In this document: positions 1 to 6,837 of the stretch, piece after piece
Position numbering within the stretch: position 1 is the stretch's first letter
How the letters are laid out: each line of letters starts with the position of its first letter
Origin: Nitrospirae bacterium RBG_13_39_12
GTDB taxonomy: Bacteria > Nitrospirota > Thermodesulfovibrionia > Thermodesulfovibrionales > SM23-35
Length of the DNA: 8,047 nucleotides
Assembly (NCBI GenBank): GCA_001805125.1
Contig: MHEF01000126.1
Coordinates: forward strand, 15,900-23,946
Direction of reading: 5' to 3'
The notes under the pieces: generated by a model
Database searches by the model: none
Seen by the model: only the letters and a program-made list of their open reading frames with translations
What the model was told of the DNA's origin: nothing
Translations under genes and position numbers: made by a program

Positions 1-1
1 C

Positions 2-2863
2 CAGACGGGAGACTCTGAATTTCGATTTGTATTCACCCATCACCACATTATCATCGATGGCATTACCGCCCGGTTGATTTTTGGAGACCTCTTCACCTTC
101 TATCATGCGTTGACTGAAAATCGGACGATTCAGTTGCTGAAACCGCGGCCCTACAGTGACTACATTGAATGGTTGAACCTCCAGGATTTTTCTCGAGACA
201 AGGAATACTGGCAAAACGTCCTGAAAGGGTTTTCGGCTCCGCCGCGACTTCCGGAATTAAGTAGAATTTCAGGAGAAGCCCATCGAAAAATGCGCGGGTC
301 TGAGTCTCTGGTGCTGGATGAATCCCTGACTTCTAAATTAGAGAACCTTGCCCAAGATCATGGCCTCCGCCTAAACCTGCTTCTGCAGGGAACATGGAGC
401 TTAATCCTATATCATTACAGCATGACAGAGGATGTGGTTTTTGGAATTATTCGGGCCTGTCGAAATTCAACCATCGAAGGAGCTTCCTCTATCGCCGGAC
501 TGTTCATTAACAACTTGCCCATCAGAGTTCGATTCAACAACCATCTTTCTCTAATTGACCTGATGAAAGATATCCAACGGCAGAACGTCGAGTTGAGGCA
601 GCATGAGAATACGCCTCTGGTACAGATCAAAAACTGGAGCGAAGTCCCGAAGGGTTTGGATTTTTTTGGAAGTCTCTACGTCTTCGACAGGGGATCATAC
701 AACGATTACTTCCACGCCAGGGGGGGCCGATGGTTGAATTTGGATTTTCATGAGTACAATTCAAACCATTATCCCATCGAATTCTTGGCATTCGCTGACT
801 CCAAAACACTTCTCCGATTGGACTATGATCAAAGACACTTTGAACGATGGATGATAGAGCGGATGCTGAACGGGATCCGTGTACTTCTGGAGGCAATGTT
901 GCATGACCCCCAGGCCCGGGCGGTGGATCTGCCTTACATGACCGAGACGGAACTTAGCGAGCTTGCGGCATGGAATGCAACACAGCGATACTACTATCTG
1001 GACCAAACCCTCATGGATATGTTCGAGCAACAGGTGAGGCGCACGCCGGATTCTGTGGCACTGGTGGAAGAGGACCGGCGCTTCACCTATGGGGAGCTTA
1101 GCGAGCAGACGAACCGCCTCGGGCGATATTTGCGGCGGCTTGGTGTGCGTCCGGAGGTACTGGTTGGGTTGTTTATGGAACGCTCGCTGGAGATGGTGGT
1201 GGGGATCTACGGGATTTTAAAAGCGGGCGGTGCCTATGTGCCGCTGGATCCGGAATACCCCGCCGATCGACTGGCGTTCATGATTGAAGACACCAAAGTG
1301 CCAGTGATCCTGACCCAACAGCATCTGGTAAGTCGGTTGCCACCCGTGGCTGCGCGAGTGATATGCCTCGATTCAGAATGGGATGCGATTAGGCGTGAGT
1401 CTGGGAATAATTTGGAGGGCGAGGCAACGGCAGACAACGCGGCCTACGTGATCTTCACTTCGGGCTCGACGGGCCGACCAAAGGGAGTGGTCAACGAGCA
1501 CCGGGGTATTGTGAATCGGCTGTTGTGGATGCAGGATGAATATCAGCTGACGTCCGTAGACCGCATCCTTCAGAAGACGCCATTCAGTTTTGACGTATCG
1601 GTATGGGAGTTCTTCTGGCCTCTGCAGGCAGGGGCACAGTTGGTGATGGCGAAACCTGGAGGACACCGGGACAGCGCCTATCTGGTGGACACAATAAAAC
1701 GCCATGGTATAACGACTCTGCATTTCGTGCCATCGATGTTACAGATTTTTCTCGAGGAACCGGAGGTAGAATCTTGCGACTGCATACGGCGAGTGATCTG
1801 CAGCGGAGAGGCGCTTTCATATGAGTTGCAGAAGCGCTTTTTCGAGCGTTTGAATGCGGAGCTTCACAATTTGTACGGCCCTACGGAGGCTGCGGTGGAT
1901 GTAACCTACTGGGCCTGCAGGCGGGACAGTGAGCGGCCAATAGTGCCGATCGGGCGTCCAGTGGCGAACACGGCGATGTACATCCTGGACCCACGAATGC
2001 GTCCGGTACCGGTGGGGGTGACAGGGGAGCTCTACATCGGGGGTGTACAGGTTGCACGGGGATATCTGAACCGATCGGAGCTGACTGCGGAGCGATTTAT
2101 TCCAGACTCATTTAGTGGGAAGCCTGGGGCGCGTCTGTACCGAACGGGAGACCTGGCGCGATATTTGCCCGATGGATCCATTGAATACCTGGGGCGCGCG
2201 GATTTTCAGGTAAAAATCCACGGGCTGAGGGTGGAATTGGCGGAGATCGAAACTCGTCTGGAGACATGCGATGGGATCGGGCGTTGTGCGGTGGCGCTCA
2301 GAGAGGACGTACCCGGAGACAAGCGATTGGTAGCCTATTACGTGCGGCGGACTGGCGCTGAAGTGGATGAGGCCAACTTGCGGACCAGACTGCGTGAACT
2401 ACTCCCGGATTACATGGTGCCACATCATTTCGTCGAACTGGGGCAGATGCCGCTGACGGATAGCGGCAAGGTGAACCGTAAGGCACTGCCGAAACCTAAT
2501 ATGGTGCGAAAAGCTGAGGGACAGTATTTATCCCCACGAAATAAAACCGAGGTGGAAGTGGCGAGGATCTGGCAGGAGTTGCTGGGTATTGAAAAAGTGG
2601 ATATGAGTGACAACTTTTTTGAATTGGGCGGGAATTCACTGCTGGTAATCCGTATGGTAAGTCGCCTGAGAAAGCAATTTGCCAGGCCGTTGGCGATGGT
2701 GGATGTGTTCCGGCACCCGACCATTGAGCGATTGGCCGCGTTTTTGGACGATGCGACGGGTGAGAATGCCATGCCGGCCAAGACATTCGACCAAGGAGCA
2801 AAGCAGCGTGAGGCCCTTCGGAAAATGAGGCAACGACATGCGGCGGGGGGATTTCGGCCCTAA
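2..2863 (+). CDS. NRPS module, C-A(Ser)-PCP (5' partial)
   Basis: Carboxy-terminal part of a cytoplasmic non-ribosomal peptide synthetase; 953 residues are visible and the frame is open to the left edge, so the true start lies outside (the first possible internal start, TTG at 74, falls inside the condensation domain). Domains in order: condensation domain, residues ~1-305, with an intact HHIIIDG catalytic motif (nt 41-61) and GLFINNLP; adenylation domain, ~320-825, with TSGSTG (nt 1457-1474), YGPTE (nt 1874-1888), YRTGD and the SGKVNRKAL end with the catalytic lysine (nt 2468); carrier protein, ~840-920, with FFELGGNSL and the phosphopantetheine serine 879. Aligned by eye to GrsA, the ten specificity residues are D,V,W,H,I,S,L,V,D,K, matching the known serine code (compare EntF). 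There is no epimerase, methyltransferase or thioesterase. The protein ends in a basic tail that may dock with the PKS encoded 32 bases downstream. GC is lower in the C domain than in the A domain. Confidence 0.97.
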   Translation, partial: QTGDSEFRFVFTHHHIIIDGITARLIFGDLFTFYHALTENRTIQLLKPRPYSDYIEWLNLQDFSRDKEYWQNVLKGFSAPPRLPELSRISGEAHRKMRGSESLVLDESLTSKLENLAQDHGLRLNLLLQGTWSLILYHYSMTEDVVFGIIRACRNSTIEGASSIAGLFINNLPIRVRFNNHLSLIDLMKDIQRQNVELRQHENTPLVQIKNWSEVPKGLDFFGSLYVFDRGSYNDYFHARGGRWLNLDFHEYNSNHYPIEFLAFADSKTLLRLDYDQRHFERWMIERMLNGIRVLLEAMLHDPQARAVDLPYMTETELSELAAWNATQRYYYLDQTLMDMFEQQVRRTPDSVALVEEDRRFTYGELSEQTNRLGRYLRRLGVRPEVLVGLFMERSLEMVVGIYGILKAGGAYVPLDPEYPADRLAFMIEDTKVPVILTQQHLVSRLPPVAARVICLDSEWDAIRRESGNNLEGEATADNAAYVIFTSGSTGRPKGVVNEHRGIVNRLLWMQDEYQLTSVDRILQKTPFSFDVSVWEFFWPLQAGAQLVMAKPGGHRDSAYLVDTIKRHGITTLHFVPSMLQIFLEEPEVESCDCIRRVICSGEALSYELQKRFFERLNAELHNLYGPTEAAVDVTYWACRRDSERPIVPIGRPVANTAMYILDPRMRPVPVGVTGELYIGGVQVARGYLNRSELTAERFIPDSFSGKPGARLYRTGDLARYLPDGSIEYLGRADFQVKIHGLRVELAEIETRLETCDGIGRCAVALREDVPGDKRLVAYYVRRTGAEVDEANLRTRLRELLPDYMVPHHFVELGQMPLTDSGKVNRKALPKPNMVRKAEGQYLSPRNKTEVEVARIWQELLGIEKVDMSDNFFELGGNSLLVIRMVSRLRKQFARPLAMVDVFRHPTIERLAAFLDDATGENAMPAKTFDQGAKQREALRKMRQRHAAGGFRP

Positions 2864-2884
2864 TCCTGCATAATCGTTAGATTA

Positions 2885-2890
2885 GAGAGG
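2885..2890 (+). promoter_or_regulatory. Ribosome binding site of the PKS gene
   Basis: GAGAGG lies five bases before the ATG at 2896, inside the 32-base gap after the NRPS stop. It fixes the PKS start and fits co-transcription with the NRPS gene; no promoter or terminator is visible in the gap. Confidence 0.7.
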
Positions 2891-2895
2891 TTTCT

Positions 2896-5800
2896 ATGAA
2901 TGAAAACAATCCGTTTCAGGAAGATGATTCTCTTGAGCAAATAGCTGTGATCGGCATGGCAGGGAGTTTTCCCGGTGCAGATACGATTGATAAATTCTGG
3001 AGCAATCTGCGCTGCGGGGTTGAGTCTATCTTTCATCTCACCGATGATGACTTGAAAACTCGGGACATCCCGAAGGAATGGCTACAAAACTCCAAATTCG
3101 TCAGAGCGGGGACACATATTGAGCACTCCGATGAATTCGATGCGAACTTTTTCGGCTACAGCCCGAGGGAAGCACTCTTGATGGATCCCCAACAGCGTAT
3201 GCTGCTGGAAAAGTCCTGGGAGGCGCTCGAGAACGCTGGTTACAGCCCGGAGAGCTTCAACAAGCCAATCGGTGTTTTTGTTGGAACAAGCCCTAATTCC
3301 TATTATGATCTCTTGCCGCCGGTTTTAGACGACAGCGATGTGGTTAGCAGCATGGAGTTGATGATTGGCAATGAATTGGATTTTGCAGCCACTCGTATCT
3401 CATACAAACTCAACCTGAAAGGACCAAGCCTGACGGTCCAGACGGCTTGTTCAACGTCCCTCACCGCTGTCCAATTGGCCTGCCAGAGTTTGCTAACCTA
3501 CCAATGTAACCTTGCCTTGGCCGGGGGAGCCAGCCTGAACCCGCGGCGGGAATGGGGGTACTTTTACCAGGAGGGGTCCATCCTCTCCCCGGATGGCCAT
3601 TGTCGCGCATTTGATGCCAGGGCAGGTGGAACCGTTATCGGCCAAGGTGTAGGGCTGGTTGTGTTAAAGCGGCTCTCCGAAGCTCTGGCCGACGGCGACA
3701 GCGTTTATTCTGTGATCAGAGGGTGCGCTATTAATAATGATGGGGCTTTAAAGATTGGCTACACTGCTCCGAGCGTGGAAGGCCAGGCGGAGGTCATCGC
3801 TATGGCGCACGCTATAAGCGGAATCAGTGCGGACTCGATCACTTACATAGAAGCTCACGGTACCGGCACGAGGCTTGGAGATCCGATTGAGATCGCAGCG
3901 CTTACTCAAGCTTTCCGTGCCAGCACGCCCCGGAAACAGTTTTGCGCTGTCGGTTCGTTAAAGACCAACATCGGCCATGCTGATGCTGCGGCTGGTATAG
4001 CGGGTCTGATCAAGACCGTGTTAATGCTTTGGCACAAAGAAATCCCCCCGAGTCTGCACTTCGAGACCCCCAATCCGGAAATCGATTTTTCAAACAGCCC
4101 CTTTTACGTACCCACCCGACTCAGTAATTGGGAGCTCACCGGATTTCCAAGACGAGCCGGTGTCAGTTCTCTTGGAATTGGAGGTACGAATGTTCATGCT
4201 ATTCTCGAAGAAGCTCCCGCGACCGAGGCCTCGAGCGAATCGAGGCCCTGGCAGATGATAGCTCTATCTGCAAAGACAGCCATTTCTTTAGATAAGATGA
4301 CATCAAATCTTTCTGAATACTTAGAACAAAATCCGTCACTTAACATTGCAGATGTCGCTTATACACTCCAGGTTGGCAGGAAGATTTTTAATCATCGCAG
4401 AATGGTTGTTTGTCAAGGGAATGAAGATGCTGTGAAGAGATTAAGAGCAATAGATCAAGAGGGTATGAAAACATTTCATCAGGAGCCGATACATCGAGAT
4501 ATTGTATTCATGTTTTCTGGACAAGGTTCACAGTATGCGAACATGGGATTGGAACTTTACGAAACAGAGTCGAAATTTCGAGAAGAAATCGATATATGTT
4601 CAAAGATTCTAAGACGCCATGTTAACCTTGATTTACGCGATATTATTTATCCAAATAATAAAAATGCTCAAGAATCAACTGAGAAACTGAAACAAACATT
4701 TATCACTCAGCCTGCCCTCTTTGTTATGGAGTATGCCTTAGCAAAACTATGGATGTCGTGGGGAATATATCCTAAAGCGATGATTGGCCACAGCATTGGA
4801 GAGTATGTGGCAGCCTGTTTAAGTGGTGTTTTAGCGTTAGAAGATGCCCTTTCGTTGGTTGCTGCTAGAGGTAGACTCATGCAGGAACTCCCGCATGGCT
4901 CAATGCTGGCCATTCCTCTCCCTGAGAAAGAGGTTCAGTCCTTCTTGAATGACAGGCTTTCTCTGGCGGTTGTCAACGGACCTTCTCTTTGTGTGGTTTC
5001 TGGCGAAAAAAAAGCTATCGAAGCCCTGGAAAAAGAGCTTTCTAATAAGAATGTGAATTCGACCCATCTGCATACCTCTCATGCGTTTCACTCATATATG
5101 ATGGAACCAATTTTAGAAAAATTTGCTGAAGAAGTAGGCAAAGCCAAACTAAATCCTCCACAAATTCCCTTCATTTCAAATGTTTCTGGAACATGGGTTA
5201 CATTAGATGAAGTGACGAATCCTAAATATTGGGTTAGACACCTACGCCAAACAGTTCGGTTCTCCGATGGGATAGAGGAATTACTAAGGGGACCAGATAG
5301 GGTCTTTTTGGAAGTAGGGCCTGGGCATACGCTTTGTACGCTCGTGAGACAACACCAAAATGGATTGAAAAACCACTTGGTACTTTCTTCCATTCGCCAT
5401 CCGAAAGAACCAAAATCAGATGTGGCATATATTTTGAATTCCCTTGGCCATCTTTGGCTCGCTGCAGTTCAAATAGATTGGAATCGGTTTTATGCTGGTG
5501 AACGTCGTTATAGAATATCGTTGCCAACCTATCCTTTTGAACGCAAGCGGTACTGGATTGACACAGAAAAACCAGTTTATGCTGCGCCTACTCAAAAAAG
5601 ATCAGAAGAAGAATTTAGACAACCCCGTGTATTAGATGAAGTGCAAATAGTGCAGAAAACCGAGACTAGGGATGATGGAGCTCCAACAAATTCTACAGAG
5701 AAAGAAATTGCCTATATATGGAAGGAGATATTAGGTGTCAACAAGATAAGTATACACCACAATTTTTTTAATTTAGGAGGAAATTCACTCAACGGCGCCA

Positions 5801-5982
5801 AATTAATAACCAAAATTAAAAATGCTTTTGGAGTAAAACTTCCTTTGGGTGTAATCTTTGAAGCACCAACAGTCGCAGAATTGGCGGTTTTAGTCCAAAA
5901 ATCCGAAGCTGATAACACTGAATTTATGAATTCGCAGAAAAAAGAGGTTGACCTAAATTATCTTACCAAGTTGATAGGATAG
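2896..5982 (+). CDS. Type I PKS module, KS-AT(malonyl)-carrier protein
   Basis: Complete single-module polyketide synthase, 1028 residues, cytoplasmic. The ketosynthase (~12-435) has TACSTS with Cys185, EAHGTGT with His321 and NIGHADAAAG with His361: the full catalytic triad at normal spacing. The acyltransferase (~535-830) has GQGSQ (542-546), GHSIGEY with Ser633, and HAFH at 729-732; HAFH together with a non-Q residue after GHS is the pattern of malonyl-CoA-selective domains. The post-AT linker LPTYPFERKRYW follows at once, so KR, DH and ER are absent and the beta-keto group should stay unreduced. The carrier protein (~935-1010) has FFNLGGNSL with Ser964; this core looks more like an NRPS carrier than a usual PKS ACP (LGxDSL), and the Asp normally before NFF is His. 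No thioesterase is present. Its position suggests that it extends the seryl intermediate from the preceding NRPS by one C2 unit. Composition changes abruptly after the KS (~nt 4255). Confidence 0.97.
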   Translation: MNENNPFQEDDSLEQIAVIGMAGSFPGADTIDKFWSNLRCGVESIFHLTDDDLKTRDIPKEWLQNSKFVRAGTHIEHSDEFDANFFGYSPREALLMDPQQRMLLEKSWEALENAGYSPESFNKPIGVFVGTSPNSYYDLLPPVLDDSDVVSSMELMIGNELDFAATRISYKLNLKGPSLTVQTACSTSLTAVQLACQSLLTYQCNLALAGGASLNPRREWGYFYQEGSILSPDGHCRAFDARAGGTVIGQGVGLVVLKRLSEALADGDSVYSVIRGCAINNDGALKIGYTAPSVEGQAEVIAMAHAISGISADSITYIEAHGTGTRLGDPIEIAALTQAFRASTPRKQFCAVGSLKTNIGHADAAAGIAGLIKTVLMLWHKEIPPSLHFETPNPEIDFSNSPFYVPTRLSNWELTGFPRRAGVSSLGIGGTNVHAILEEAPATEASSESRPWQMIALSAKTAISLDKMTSNLSEYLEQNPSLNIADVAYTLQVGRKIFNHRRMVVCQGNEDAVKRLRAIDQEGMKTFHQEPIHRDIVFMFSGQGSQYANMGLELYETESKFREEIDICSKILRRHVNLDLRDIIYPNNKNAQESTEKLKQTFITQPALFVMEYALAKLWMSWGIYPKAMIGHSIGEYVAACLSGVLALEDALSLVAARGRLMQELPHGSMLAIPLPEKEVQSFLNDRLSLAVVNGPSLCVVSGEKKAIEALEKELSNKNVNSTHLHTSHAFHSYMMEPILEKFAEEVGKAKLNPPQIPFISNVSGTWVTLDEVTNPKYWVRHLRQTVRFSDGIEELLRGPDRVFLEVGPGHTLCTLVRQHQNGLKNHLVLSSIRHPKEPKSDVAYILNSLGHLWLAAVQIDWNRFYAGERRYRISLPTYPFERKRYWIDTEKPVYAAPTQKRSEEEFRQPRVLDEVQIVQKTETRDDGAPTNSTEKEIAYIWKEILGVNKISIHHNFFNLGGNSLNGAKLITKIKNAFGVKLPLGVIFEAPTVAELAVLVQKSEADNTEFMNSQKKEVDLNYLTKLIG

Positions 5983-6058
5983 TTTTTCTTGATTATTGAT
6001 TTGCTAGGCAAAATTGACAAGCGGCAATTAATACTGAAATTAAAAGGAGAATTAAATC
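5983..6058. other. Intergenic gap with weak dyads and RBS
   Basis: This is an AT-rich spacer between the PKS and acyltransferase genes. It contains a small dyad TTTGC-TAG-GCAAA (6000-6012 approx.), a second AATTG-8-CAATT dyad (6012-6029) and a perfect -35-like TTGACA (6014-6019) without a convincing -10 box at 16-18 bases. No U-tract follows the dyads, so a terminator is unlikely. The downstream gene is probably transcribed with the PKS, possibly with help from a weak internal promoter. Confidence 0.3.
6044..6050 (+). promoter_or_regulatory. Ribosome binding site of the acyltransferase gene
   Basis: AAGGAGA, a strong Shine-Dalgarno match, ends eight bases before the ATG at 6059 and supports that start. 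Confidence 0.8.
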
Positions 6059-6721
6059 ATGGAGAAAGTTATACTTTTTGGAAATCAATCTGTGGCGAAA
6101 GAAATCTTTTTCTATCTTAAGTATTTTTCTGATTATGAGGTTGTAGGTTTTACTGTAGATAGAGAGTATTTAGAATCCGACAGTCTTTTTGAACTGCCTG
6201 TTTCACCATTTGATATTGTTGAAACTGTATTTCCGCCGGACAAACATAAAATGTTTATAGCAGTCGGTTATGTGCAGAATAATAAGATAAGGAAAGAGAG
6301 GTACTTTCAATCAAAAGAAATGGGTTATCAGTTAATAAATTTTATAAGCCCTAAGTCAATTATATATCCTGGAACCATGGAAGGAGATAATTGTAAGATT
6401 GGTCATTATGCTGTAATTTCTCCGGGCGCTAAGATTGGAAATAACGTGATTATTGGGAATGGTTGTATGATAGGGCACGACGTTATCATAGGCGACCATT
6501 GTTATTTTTCAGGCGGCGTATCTGTGGCGGGAAGTGTGAGTATCGGGTCATGTAGCTACTTAGGGACAAACTCAACGATAAGGAATAAAGTATCAATCGG
6601 AAAAGAATGCGTGATTGGTGCAGGTGCGATTATACTTGAGAATACAGAAGATAGAAGCGTATATCTTGGAGAACCGGCAACCTTGCTTCCTATTTCCAGT
6701 GATAAATTGCCCCTTGGATGA
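6059..6721 (+). CDS. NeuD/PglD-type left-handed beta-helix acyltransferase
   Basis: 220-residue protein of normal length for the NeuD/PglD/WeeI family of acyl-CoA-dependent sugar O- or N-acyltransferases, which act as trimers in the cytoplasm. Residues ~1-95 form the small alpha/beta domain that binds the nucleotide sugar in characterised members; its loop reads FGNQSVAKE rather than the usual glycine-rich GAGGHxxE. From ~100 to 205 there are hexapeptide repeats such as KIGNNV, VIIGNG, VIIGDH, SIGSCS, SIGKEC and VIGAGA, diagnostic of the left-handed beta-helix. GHD with His140 matches the catalytic His of PglD; the second PglD His (134) appears to be Tyr149 here. The likely reaction is acyl transfer from acetyl-CoA to an amino or hydroxyl group, but the acceptor is unknown: an amino sugar of a surface glycan or the NRPS-PKS product are both possible. 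The gene is AT-rich like the 3' half of the PKS. Family assignment is firm, substrate is not. Confidence 0.88.
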   Translation: MEKVILFGNQSVAKEIFFYLKYFSDYEVVGFTVDREYLESDSLFELPVSPFDIVETVFPPDKHKMFIAVGYVQNNKIRKERYFQSKEMGYQLINFISPKSIIYPGTMEGDNCKIGHYAVISPGAKIGNNVIIGNGCMIGHDVIIGDHCYFSGGVSVAGSVSIGSCSYLGTNSTIRNKVSIGKECVIGAGAIILENTEDRSVYLGEPATLLPISSDKLPLG

Positions 6722-6837
6722 AGAACCGGGAGACGCTGGGGATGAATATAAAAATCCGGCGGTAAATCCGTTTCTTAGTAAGACATGAACAGATATTTTA
6801 AAGATTGTCGATCTATATCCATTAAAACTACCACACC
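6722..6837. other. AT-rich intergenic gap
   Basis: 116 bases between the acyltransferase stop and the flippase start. I see no terminator hairpin, no convincing promoter and no supported small gene. The bases just before the flippase ATG (AACTACCACACC) contain no Shine-Dalgarno sequence. GC falls to about 32 % at the 3' end of the gap and then rises sharply in the next gene. Confidence 0.4.

Larger units (their letters stand above)
4255..6837 (+). other. AT-rich compositional segment
   Basis: Hand counts of 60-base lines give 60 % GC at 4201-4260 and 35 % at 4261-4320. Later lines are mostly 27-45 % (27 % at 4621-4680 and 5761-5820, 30 % at 6061-6120, 32 % at 6781-6840), with local exceptions such as 57 % at 4861-4920. 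GC rises to 60 % at 6901-6960 inside the flippase gene. The segment covers the AT and carrier half of the PKS, the acyltransferase gene and the following gap. It is interpreted as DNA of different origin from its flanks; the left border is sharp, the right border only approximate. Confidence 0.55.

Noticed and set aside
627..2839. Long minus-strand frames opposite the NRPS gene
   Set aside because: They lie opposite strongly conserved C, A and PCP domains, encode no recognisable motif and are typical antisense shadows of GC-rich coding DNA.
2600..5800. Nucleotide similarity between the two carrier-domain cores (around 2610-2645 and 5755-5790) as a repeat
   Set aside because: The likeness is confined to the conserved phosphopantetheine motif and is explained by protein family, not by recent duplication.
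6000..6029. Small inverted repeats as a terminator after the PKS
   Set aside because: The stems are only five base pairs, AT-rich, and not followed by a run of T, so they are unlikely to stop transcription.
6014..6042. TTGACA as the -35 of a promoter for the acyltransferase gene
   Set aside because: The -35 hexamer is perfect, but the positions 16-18 bases downstream (around AAATTA) match TATAAT poorly; in AT-rich DNA this is likely chance.
6742..6765. Tiny frame after ATG at 6742 as a leader peptide
   Set aside because: It is only seven codons with no clear ribosome binding site or attenuator-like structure.
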